DNA of 11,634 bases from Acidobacteriota bacterium (GTDB lineage Bacteria > Acidobacteriota > Vicinamibacteria > Vicinamibacterales > SCN-69-37). This document shows, one piece after another, positions 1 to 5,768 of this stretch. The stretch is taken from contig JANLHE010000254.1 of assembly GCA_024653875.1 (NCBI GenBank), positions 1 through 11,634 of the forward strand, given 5' to 3'. Numbering within the stretch: position 1 is the stretch's first letter; every line of letters starts with the position of its first letter. Below the pieces are notes generated by a model. That model was not told where the DNA came from and made no database searches. It saw only the letters and a program-made list of their open reading frames with translations. The position numbers were made by a program, and so were the translations under genes.

Positions 1-31
1 GGACGATCGCGCGCAGTTCCTGTTCGTTCAT
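1..31 (-). CDS. 5' end of a further BMC-locus gene, truncated by the window edge (possible encapsulated enzyme)
   Basis: Only ten complete codons are visible, reading MNEQELRAIV. The ATG overlaps the TGA of the upstream pentamer gene in an ATGA arrangement, which is the same tight coupling used elsewhere in this block and supports a real start. The alternation of polar and hydrophobic residues (L6, I9, V10) fits the start of a short amphipathic helix. N-terminal helices of this kind serve as encapsulation peptides on BMC cargo, typically CoA-acylating aldehyde dehydrogenases. That product is an inference from position and ten residues. Other cargo or shell-associated proteins (PduL-type phosphotransacylase, an alcohol dehydrogenase, a kinase) are possible. 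Confidence 0.6.
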   Translation of the reverse strand, partial: MNEQELRAIV

Positions 32-300
32 GCGGTCACCGTCACGGCATCCACGATGCCGATGATCGCCGCGTCCACGGGCGCGCCCTTGCGGCGCAGC
101 GCGTCACCGGCGGCCTTGCCTTCCACGACGAGCAGCACGGTTTCGCCCACGCCCGCGCCCACCGAATCGATCGCCAGCACGGCCACGCCCTTCGGCGATC
201 CCTCCAGCGTCATGGGCTGCACCAGCAACAGCTTGGCCCCGTCCATCTTGTGGTGTTTCAGGGTCGAAACGACCGTTCCAATCACGCGTCCGATCTGCAT
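28..300 (-). CDS. BMC-P pentameric vertex protein, EutN/CcmL family (third tandem copy)
   Basis: This 90-residue protein has the full EutN/CcmL fold signature. It begins MQIGRVIGTVVST, has the first-strand KLLLVQP motif at about residues 23-29, the glycine-rich GAGVGETVLLV stretch at about 48-58, and the closing PVDAAIIGIVD motif near residue 74-84. Family members form pentamers that cap the vertices of the polyhedral shell. The length is normal for the family. The ATG lies 8 bases after the previous stop, and an AGGGG ribosome-binding sequence overlaps that TAG. Residues 59-73 (VEGKAAGDALRRKGA) form a longer, more basic loop than in the other two copies. The family call is firm; the exact vertex role of this copy is unknown. 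Confidence 0.95.
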   Translation of the reverse strand: MQIGRVIGTVVSTLKHHKMDGAKLLLVQPMTLEGSPKGVAVLAIDSVGAGVGETVLLVVEGKAAGDALRRKGAPVDAAIIGIVDAVTVTA

Positions 301-308
301 CGACGCCC

Positions 309-575
309 CTACTCGAGGTCCCAGTGATCAACGATGCCCACGACGCACGCGTCGGCGGGTGGTTCACCAGGGAAGAATGGAAATGTGGCCTCGCGGCCAC
401 GGACAAAGAACACGTGCTCGCCGACGCCGGCGCCCACCGCATCCAGCGCCACCACCGTGCGGCCCACCGCCTTCCGGTCCGGCGCAATCGGCTGCAACAT
501 GAGCAGTTTGTGCCCGTCGAGGTTGGCGTCCTTCACGGTCGACACCACGTTGCCGATGACGCGGGCCAGCTGCAC
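309..575 (-). CDS. BMC-P pentameric vertex protein, EutN/CcmL family (second tandem copy, divergent loop)
   Basis: This is an 88-residue EutN/CcmL protein. It carries the N-terminal MQLARVIGNVVSTVKD strand, KLLMLQP at about residues 23-29, AVGAGVGEHVFFV around 46-58, and the C-terminal ACVVGIVD motif. The start is GTG, chosen because it aligns with the first residues of both sister proteins and follows the previous TAG by 2 bases. Between the central glycine motif and the last strand the sequence is unusual: residues 60-74 read GREATFPFFPGEPPA, with aromatic and proline residues where its sisters have a serine/basic loop. It also ends in an aromatic/acidic HWDLE. It is probably a specialised pentamer, co-translated with its neighbours. 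Confidence 0.93.
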   Translation of the reverse strand: MQLARVIGNVVSTVKDANLDGHKLLMLQPIAPDRKAVGRTVVALDAVGAGVGEHVFFVRGREATFPFFPGEPPADACVVGIVDHWDLE

Positions 576-577
576 GG

Positions 578-844
578 CTACGGCACGTCCACGTGGTCGA
601 CGATGCCGACGATGGCGGCGTCGATCGGCAGATCCTTGTATCCCTGCACCAGGCGCGCGGAACTGCCGGAGACGATGAGGACGGTCTCCCCGACGCCGGC
701 GTCCACGGTGTCGACGGCCACCAGGTAGTTGCCGTCAGGCGCCCCAGACGGGTCGAGCGGCCGCGCCACCAGCAGTTTGCTGGCCACGAGCCGCTCGTCT
801 TTGCGGGTCGCGACGACCGTGCCGACGACCTTGGCGAGGATCAT
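578..844 (-). CDS. BMC-P pentameric vertex protein, EutN/CcmL family (first tandem copy)
   Basis: This 88-residue protein starts MILAKVVGTVVATRKD. It contains SKLLVARPLDPSG at about residues 22-34, AVDTVDAGVGETVLIVSGSSAR at 43-64 and PIDAAIVGIVDHV near the end. This is the closest of the three copies to the textbook EutN/CcmL consensus. The ATG lies 9 bases after the BMC-H stop, in a G-rich spacer that can serve as a ribosome-binding site. Its stop is 2 bases before the GTG of the next copy. Such proteins assemble as pentamers and close the shell at its vertices. Three different BMC-P genes per locus is typical of PVM-like and Haliangium-like compartments rather than of carboxysomes or Pdu compartments. 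Confidence 0.95.
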   Translation of the reverse strand: MILAKVVGTVVATRKDERLVASKLLVARPLDPSGAPDGNYLVAVDTVDAGVGETVLIVSGSSARLVQGYKDLPIDAAIVGIVDHVDVP

Positions 845-853
845 CCCGCCCGC

Positions 854-1138
854 CTACTTCGCCGCTTTGCCGATGGGCAGCACGTCCTCGAGGTTCGCGT
901 GCGGACGCGGAATGACGTGCACCGACACCAGCTCGCCGACGCGGCGCGCCGCCGCGGCACCCGCATCCGTGGCTGCCTTGACGGCCGCCACATCGCCCCG
1001 CACGATCGCCGTCACGTACCCGGCGCCAATCTTTTCCCACCCGACCAACGTGACCTTGGCGGCCTTGACCATCGCGTCGGCCGCTTCGATCATCGCGACC
1101 AACCCCTTCGTCTCAACCATTCCGAGTGCTTCGCCCAT
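854..1138 (-). CDS. BMC-H hexameric shell protein (PduA/EutM/CcmK family)
   Basis: The 94-residue length equals one BMC domain. Visible family hallmarks are GMVETKGLVAMIEAADAM (about residues 6-23), the edge lysine in VKAAKV (K25), the pore loop KIGAG (36-40), YVTAIVRGDVAAVKAATDAG (41-60), and the edge motif VHVIPRPH (73-80, arginine 78). Hexamers of this family tile the compartment facets, and the loop at 38-40 lines the central metabolite pore. PduA and CcmK usually have KIGSG, so alanine here replaces the pore serine. A short variable tail (LEDVLPIGKAAK) follows the core. The start is supported by a strong GGGAGGGG ribosome-binding sequence about 5 bases upstream. It is the only facet protein in the window; tandem-domain BMC-T genes, if any, lie beyond the edge. 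Confidence 0.97.
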   Translation of the reverse strand: MGEALGMVETKGLVAMIEAADAMVKAAKVTLVGWEKIGAGYVTAIVRGDVAAVKAATDAGAAAARRVGELVSVHVIPRPHANLEDVLPIGKAAK

Positions 1139-1150
1139 GAACCCCTCCCG
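1139..1150 (-). promoter_or_regulatory. Strong ribosome-binding site of the BMC-H gene
   Basis: The minus strand reads ACGGGAGGGGTT just before the ATG of the BMC-H gene. This is an uninterrupted purine-rich match to the anti-Shine-Dalgarno sequence, placed about 5 bases from the start. Most other starts in the window have weak or embedded sites. The stronger site fits a need for many more hexamer than pentamer copies per shell; that link is an inference. Confidence 0.6.
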
Positions 1151-1167
1151 TCCTGCTCAGGTCCGAC

Positions 1168-2055
1168 TCACGCCGTCGTGCGGGCCGTGAGGTGCCGGAC
1201 GGCGTCCTCGATCAACGTCGTCAGCTGGCCGTATGTTAACTGAATCTCACCGCCATTACCTACCGGGACCTGCCCGTCCGCCACGTCGGCCAGGAACGCC
1301 GTGTCCAGCACCAGCCGCTCGCCGGGCGACGACGGGGCCACGACGACCTGGCACGAGGGATCGACGCCGGCCGGCGGGTCGTCCACGCAGACCGGCGCCG
1401 GGGAGGCGATGCCGTAGGTCCCCCGCAGCTCCTGGAGGCGCCCCACTTCTTCGCGCGACAGCAGGTGCTCCCGGCCGAGCAGGCGCGCCACGAGACTGAT
1501 CCGCGCGAAGTGCTCGATGGTCTCCATCTTGTAATAGGCCGCGAACAGGTCCCGGCCCAGCGCCAGCGCGCCGTGGTTCGCCAGCAGCAGCGCGTCGTGC
1601 GTCTTGACGTAGGGTTCAACCGCGGCCGGCAGTTCGGGCGTGGACGGCGTGCCGTATTCCGCAATCGGAATGCTGCCCAGCGTGGTCACCACCTCCGCCA
1701 GCACGGCGCGGTCGAGGGGAATGCCCGCGACGGCAAAGCCGGTGGACAGGGGCGGGTGGGCGTGCACCACGGCGTGCACGTCGGGCCGGTGGCGGTACGC
1801 CACCAGGTGCATCAGGATTTCCGACGACGCCTTGCGGCCGGGTTCCCCCGACAGCAGGCGGCCGTCCATGTCGGTGATGACCATCATCTCCGGTGACATG
1901 AACCCCTTGGACACGCTGGTCGGGGTCATCAGCAGCCGATCGCCGGGCAGGCGCACGCTGATGTTGCCGTCATTGGAGGCGACAAATCCGCGCGTCCACA
2001 GGCGGCGGCCCACCTCCACGATGTCGAGGCGCAGCTGGTCTTCGGACCGCGTCAT
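1168..2055 (-). CDS. Class II aldolase (FucA/AraD/adducin family) with C-terminal extension, likely BMC cargo
   Basis: The 295-residue protein has a FucA-type catalytic core over about residues 1-215. The phosphate-binding SNDGNIS motif is at 28-34, the conserved SSE with E79 is the likely acid/base residue, and the zinc ligands are H98 and H100 (HAHPP) and H161 (NHGALALG). In this family zinc stabilises the enediolate of dihydroxyacetone phosphate, and enzymes cleave fuculose-1-P, rhamnulose-1-P or similar sugar phosphates to an aldehyde. FucA itself has about 215 residues. Here about 80 extra residues follow: a proline/glycine-rich linker (about 218-247) and a final segment (about 270-292) predicted as an amphipathic helix, which resembles a BMC encapsulation peptide. 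The start directly abuts the upstream stop (TAAATG). The substrate cannot be assigned; members of the family can also be epimerases or dehydratases. Confidence 0.92.
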   Translation of the reverse strand: MTRSEDQLRLDIVEVGRRLWTRGFVASNDGNISVRLPGDRLLMTPTSVSKGFMSPEMMVITDMDGRLLSGEPGRKASSEILMHLVAYRHRPDVHAVVHAHPPLSTGFAVAGIPLDRAVLAEVVTTLGSIPIAEYGTPSTPELPAAVEPYVKTHDALLLANHGALALGRDLFAAYYKMETIEHFARISLVARLLGREHLLSREEVGRLQELRGTYGIASPAPVCVDDPPAGVDPSCQVVVAPSSPGERLVLDTAFLADVADGQVPVGNGGEIQLTYGQLTTLIEDAVRHLTARTTA

Positions 2056-2331
2056 TTATCCGGCCTTGCGCGCGGCCGACCAGGCGTCGCGGCACGCGGT
2101 GGAACAGAAATAGACCGGATCGGCGGCCGGGCCCGAACGCAGCGCCCGGGCGATCGGGACGTAGGTGCCGCAGTGGGGATCACGCACCAGATGCCCGCCT
2201 TCGCGCGTGGCGGGCGTGCGTGACGGTCCGGGGGCGGCGGGCCGGCGGCCGGCGCCCGCGAACATGCGAAGGACCAGCCGAATCAGGAACAGGACGGCGA
2301 GGATCCGGATGATCCAACCGATCAGTGCCAT
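2056..2331 (-). CDS. Small membrane-anchored protein with YHS/TRASH-like cysteine motif
   Basis: The 91 residues comprise an N-terminal hydrophobic segment (about 3-24, ending in basic residues RLVLRM), a proline/arginine-rich linker (about 29-44), and a small C-terminal domain with D51-P52-x-C54-G55-T-Y-V-P and, further on, YFCSTAC (C76, C80). The DPxCG...YFCSxxC pattern resembles YHS/TRASH-type and PP0621-like metal-binding domains that usually bind a transition metal or zinc. The segment probably anchors the domain to the cytoplasmic membrane. The gene sits 1 base after the TPR gene and abuts the aldolase gene, so it is co-transcribed with both. A link to the microcompartment is not shown; it may simply belong with the TPR gene. 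Its function is unknown. Confidence 0.8.
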   Translation of the reverse strand: MALIGWIIRILAVLFLIRLVLRMFAGAGRRPAAPGPSRTPATREGGHLVRDPHCGTYVPIARALRSGPAADPVYFCSTACRDAWSAARKAG

Positions 2332-2332
2332 G

Positions 2333-2965
2333 TCAGCTACTCGCGCCGCCTCGGCCTGGGGCCCCTGGTGCGCCGGGCGTGGCCGGATGGGTGGTTTGAA
2401 TGGCCTTCAGCGCTTCCTTCGCGCGGGTGGCTTCCGGGCTGTTCGGCGCAATCGATACGAGGTGCTCCCACGACTGCGTGGCACCCTCCAGATCCTGCTT
2501 GCCGAACGCGCGCACGATGCCCTGGTTCAACAGCGTCTTGGTGTGCGACGGATCGATCTTCAGCGAGACATCGAACTGCGCCAGCGCCCGGTCAATCTGA
2601 TTGGACGAGTAGTAGGCCACCGCCAGATCCGTGCTCGCGTTGACGTCCTTCGGGTTGAGCTTGAGCGCCGCCTCATACCAGGAGATCGCGAGATCGTATC
2701 GTTCGGCGTCGAAATAGAGGTTGCCCAGGTCCACGCGGATGGTCGCATTCGCGGGCTCATCGTTGGCCTGCCGCTCCAGCGCCGCGGCGCGCTGCACGTC
2801 CAGCGGCGGCGGGGCCGCCTGCCCGGCCGGCAACTGGGCCGACTGCTGGCCTGCGGCCGCGGCAACCGCGGCCGGCCCGGCCGTCTGCTGCGTGCCGAGA
2901 ATCCAGCCCACCAGCAATCCAAACATCGTTCCGGAAATCGCAAACACGACGGACTCGCGGTTCAT
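2333..2965 (-). CDS. Membrane-anchored tetratricopeptide-repeat protein
   Basis: The 210 residues start with a single hydrophobic segment (about 6-24) that is either a membrane anchor or an uncleaved signal. An Ala/Gln/Pro-rich linker follows to about residue 55, then three TPR units at about 72-105, 106-139 and 140-174. Each shows the typical spacing, for example LGNLYFDAERYDLAISWYEA and LAVAYYSSNQIDRALAQFD, and ends in a proline. The tail (about 193-210) is rich in Pro, Gly and Ala. TPR domains mediate protein-protein contacts; the partner is unknown. The ATG is preceded by AGGTGG at suitable spacing. A 30-base spacer separates it from pdxJ and a single base from the next gene, so it could be the last housekeeping-associated gene or the first of the microcompartment block. 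Confidence 0.88.
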   Translation of the reverse strand: MNRESVVFAISGTMFGLLVGWILGTQQTAGPAAVAAAAGQQSAQLPAGQAAPPPLDVQRAAALERQANDEPANATIRVDLGNLYFDAERYDLAISWYEAALKLNPKDVNASTDLAVAYYSSNQIDRALAQFDVSLKIDPSHTKTLLNQGIVRAFGKQDLEGATQSWEHLVSIAPNSPEATRAKEALKAIQTTHPATPGAPGAPGRGGASS

Positions 2966-2995
2966 GGTTCCACCTGCAGCGATGATAGCTGATTT

Positions 2996-3778
2996 CTACC
3001 GGCCGCCGACCGCGGCCAGATAGTCGCGCACCGCCCGATCGAGGCCCACGAACAGGGCGTGGCTGACGAGCGCGTGCCCGATGGACACTTCGTCCAGACA
3101 GGGCAACTCCCGGAACACCACGAGGTTCTCAAGGTCGAGGTCGTGCCCCGCGTTGACGCCCAGGCCCAGGGCATGGGCCAGCGACGCCGCCGCCGCATAG
3201 GTGTCGAAACTGGCGCGTCCCGCGTCCCGGCCGCTGGCGAAGGCCTTGGCGAACGGCTCCGTGTAGAGCTCCACGCGATCGGCGCCCAGGCGCCGGGCCC
3301 AGCGGATGGGCGCTTCCTCCGGATCCACGAACAGGCTCACGCGGATCCCCTCGGCGTGAAGCCGCGCGATCACGGCGGTCAACCGCTCGGGCGACGTGGA
3401 CGCCGGCCACCCCGCCTGGCTGGTGACCTCGCCCGGTGCCACCGGCACCAGCGTGCACTGGTGCGGGCGCGCCGCCACCACCAGATCCACGAAGTCGGCG
3501 CGCGGGTCGCCTTCGATGTTGAACTCGACCCCGCCCGCGTCGGCGCCCGGGTGAATCCCGTGCAGCACCGGCGGGCGCGTGGCCGTGCCGAGCTGATCCG
3601 CCAGGGCGGCCACGTCGCGCCGCGTGATGTGGCGCTCGTCGGCGCGCGGGTGCACGGTGATGCCGCGCACGCCGGCGTTCAGGCACACGGCCACGGCCTC
3701 GCTCACGCTGGGCACCGCGCCGCCCCGCGAGTTGCGCAGGGTGGCCACCTTGTTGACGTTCACGCTCAGCCGGATCAT
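2996..3778 (-). CDS. pdxJ: Pyridoxine 5'-phosphate synthase
   Basis: PdxJ condenses 1-deoxy-D-xylulose 5-phosphate with 3-amino-2-oxopropyl phosphate to pyridoxine 5'-phosphate, the closing step of the DXP-dependent vitamin B6 pathway in the cytoplasm. The 260 residues form a TIM barrel with clear signatures: RLSVNVNKVATLRNSRGG (3-20), GITVHPRADERHI with catalytic H43, VEFNIEG with E85, LVPVAPGEVTSQAGW (110-124), DRVELYTEPFA (167-177) and GVNAGHDL with H212. The N-terminal NVNK replaces the NIDH of the enterobacterial enzyme, as in many Bacteroidetes-like forms. A segment of roughly ten extra residues (about 70-82, containing HGIHPGADAGG) precedes the E85 strand, which makes the protein longer than the usual 240 or so. 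Its ATG overlaps the glmM stop (ATGA), so translation is probably coupled. Confidence 0.96.
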   Translation of the reverse strand: MIRLSVNVNKVATLRNSRGGAVPSVSEAVAVCLNAGVRGITVHPRADERHITRRDVAALADQLGTATRPPVLHGIHPGADAGGVEFNIEGDPRADFVDLVVAARPHQCTLVPVAPGEVTSQAGWPASTSPERLTAVIARLHAEGIRVSLFVDPEEAPIRWARRLGADRVELYTEPFAKAFASGRDAGRASFDTYAAAASLAHALGLGVNAGHDLDLENLVVFRELPCLDEVSIGHALVSHALFVGLDRAVRDYLAAVGGR

Positions 3779-5115
3779 GCGAGCGAGGTCCTGACCGCGT
3801 CCGCGATCTCTTCCGCCAGGGCCTGCACCGAGGCCTGGTCTTCGCCCTCGATCATGATGCGCAGCAGGGGCTCGGTGCCCGAGTACCGCACCAGCAGCCG
3901 CCCGCGGTCGTCCAGCGCCGCGCGCACCCGCGCCATCGCGTCGGCGATCGCGGGCACGGTGTCCACATCCACGCGCTCGCGCACGCGCACGTTCACCAGC
4001 GTCTGCGGATACGCGACCAGTTCGGCGGCCAGGTCCGCCAGCTCGCGGCCCGTCTCCACCATCACCCGCATGACGGCCAGGGCCGTGGCCATCCCGTCGC
4101 CGGTGAACAGGTGCTCGGCCAGGATGACGTGGCCCGACTGCTCGCCGCCCACGACATAGCCGTGCTTCAACATCTCTTCCATGACGTGTTTGTCGCCAAC
4201 CGGCGTGCGCACCATCGCGATGCCCCGGTTGCGCAGCGCGATCTCCAATCCAATGTTGCTCATCACGGTGGCGACCACGGTATTGCCGGCGAGGCGGCCC
4301 TGCTGCTGGTACTGCGCGCCGAGCATCAGCAGGAGGGCATCACCGTCCACCACGAAGCCCCGATTGTCAATCAGGATCGCGCGGTCACCATCCCCGTCAA
4401 ACGCCACGCCCAGCCGGCAACCTTCCGCCACCACGGCCGCGGCCAGCCCGGCCGGGTGCGTGGACCCGCACGCCTGGTTGATGTTGCGTCCATCCGGCGC
4501 GTCGCCCAGCAACACCACCGCGCACCCCACGGACTCAAACAGCCGCCGGGCCGTGGTGGTCGTGGCGCCGTTGGCCAGATCCAGCGCCACGCGCATGCCC
4601 TTCAGGCCGTCGCCCCGCGGAGCCAGCGCCGCGGCGTGCAACAGATAGGGCCCGATGCCGTCCATCGTTTCGATGTGGGCCTCGGTGGACGCGGGCACGC
4701 TCCACGCGGTGTCGGCCACGATCGCTTCGATCGCGCGCTCCGTGTCTTCGCCGAACTTCTCACCGCGGCCCGAGAACACCTTGATGCCGTTGTCGTGGAA
4801 GGGATTGTGGGACGCGGAAATCACCACGCCAAGGTCGATGCCTCCGCTGCGCGTCAGGTAGGCCACGCCCGGCGTCGGGATCACGCCCGCGGACAACACG
4901 ACCGCGCCCTGCGACGCCGCGCCGCGCGCCAGTTCGCGCTCGATCCACTCACCGGACTCGCGGGTGTCGCGTCCCAGCAGCAGCCGCGCCTGGCGGTCCA
5001 GCGGCAACGCCCGCACCAGGGCGGCGCCGATCCGCGCCACCGTGGGCGGATCCAGCGGCCAGGTCCCGGCCACACCGCGGATCCCATCGGTGCCAAACAA
5101 CCGAACCCCTGCCAT
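3775..5115 (-). CDS. glmM: Phosphoglucosamine mutase
   Basis: GlmM converts glucosamine 6-phosphate to glucosamine 1-phosphate for UDP-GlcNAc, and so for peptidoglycan and lipopolysaccharide synthesis. The 446 residues match the family in length and domain order. They show the N-terminal LFGTDGIRGVAG (6-17), the phosphoserine loop ISASHNP with S102, the metal loop DGDGDR with D240, D242 and D244, the sugar-binding GGEQSGH (323-329) and the phosphate-binding RYSGTEP (410-416). Its position after cdaA and cdaR reproduces the conserved cdaA-cdaR-glmM module, in which CdaA and GlmM interact and couple cyclic-di-AMP to wall synthesis in Firmicutes. A GAAGGA sequence about 9 bases upstream of the ATG supports the start, which lies 5 bases after the cdaR stop. 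Confidence 0.98.
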   Translation of the reverse strand: MAGVRLFGTDGIRGVAGTWPLDPPTVARIGAALVRALPLDRQARLLLGRDTRESGEWIERELARGAASQGAVVLSAGVIPTPGVAYLTRSGGIDLGVVISASHNPFHDNGIKVFSGRGEKFGEDTERAIEAIVADTAWSVPASTEAHIETMDGIGPYLLHAAALAPRGDGLKGMRVALDLANGATTTTARRLFESVGCAVVLLGDAPDGRNINQACGSTHPAGLAAAVVAEGCRLGVAFDGDGDRAILIDNRGFVVDGDALLLMLGAQYQQQGRLAGNTVVATVMSNIGLEIALRNRGIAMVRTPVGDKHVMEEMLKHGYVVGGEQSGHVILAEHLFTGDGMATALAVMRVMVETGRELADLAAELVAYPQTLVNVRVRERVDVDTVPAIADAMARVRAALDDRGRLLVRYSGTEPLLRIMIEGEDQASVQALAEEIADAVRTSLA

Positions 5116-5120
5116 GCTCG

Positions 5121-5768
5121 TCAGTCCTTCTTCTTGAGAATCTCGACGGTCACACGCGCCGTCCTGGCCTCGCGCAGCCGCAGCGCCGAGTTCGCCACGC
5201 CCACGCTGACGACCCGCGACACCGTGGCGTTCGCGCCGTCAATCATCACCGTCTCGGTGAGGGCCGTGCGCAACGCATTCAGCTGGCTCTCGGGTCCCGC
5301 CACCTCCACCCTGCCGGGCTCGACCGTGATCGCGCCGACTTCATAGCCGTCCGCAGGGCGGCCCTCCACCGTCGCCTCCACGGGCACGGTCTTGGTGGCG
5401 GTGCGTTCCAGCGTGAGCATCACCGTGGACGGAAACACCTGGGTGACCTCCACGCCGAAAGGCGTCGTGACCTGATCGGTGCGCAGGTGAAACAACCGGG
5501 ATCCGCCGCGGCCGTCCGCCAGGTCGATATACACGATGACGTCGCCCTGGTCGCCGGTGAGCTGGCTGGCACGCCCGCGCAGATGCACTTCCACCGAGTC
5601 GGGTGCGTCGGGGGCAATCTCCAGCAGCGGGGGCACGTTCCTGAACACCAGCGGCACACGCACGCTGCGTTCCACGAAGTGATCGCTCCCGACGGTCACC
5701 CACAGCATCGTGCCGAGGCCCACGGCCACGAACTTGAGCCAGAGGTTGCGGAACGGATGCCAGGCCAT
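5121..5768 (-). CDS. cdaR: YbbR-domain protein CdaR, regulator of the diadenylate cyclase
   Basis: The 215 residues begin with a short cytoplasmic start (HPFRNLWLK) and one membrane helix (about 10-27, FVAVGLGTMLWVTVG). Two YbbR-type beta domains follow, at about 34-120 and 126-211. The second has the classic spacing KTVPVEATVEGRPADGYEVG followed by VEVAGPESQL. YbbR domains face the extracytoplasmic side and modulate CdaA activity. Firmicute CdaR often has three or four domains, so this is a short form, as is common in Gram-negative relatives. The ATG shares one base with the cdaA stop (TGATG), a sign of translational coupling between regulator and enzyme. The function is assigned by domain and conserved neighbourhood. 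Confidence 0.93.
   Translation of the reverse strand: MAWHPFRNLWLKFVAVGLGTMLWVTVGSDHFVERSVRVPLVFRNVPPLLEIAPDAPDSVEVHLRGRASQLTGDQGDVIVYIDLADGRGGSRLFHLRTDQVTTPFGVEVTQVFPSTVMLTLERTATKTVPVEATVEGRPADGYEVGAITVEPGRVEVAGPESQLNALRTALTETVMIDGANATVSRVVSVGVANSALRLREARTARVTVEILKKKD

Noticed and set aside
28..844. CRISPR or other direct-repeat array in the tandem pentamer region
   Set aside because: The similarity is at the protein level between three paralogous genes; there are no short regularly spaced identical repeats.
3059..5346. Two long plus-strand open frames (366 and 411 codons) opposite pdxJ, glmM and cdaR
   Set aside because: Their composition (many Arg, His, Gln, Ala) and lack of motifs mark them as shadows of well-supported minus-strand genes.
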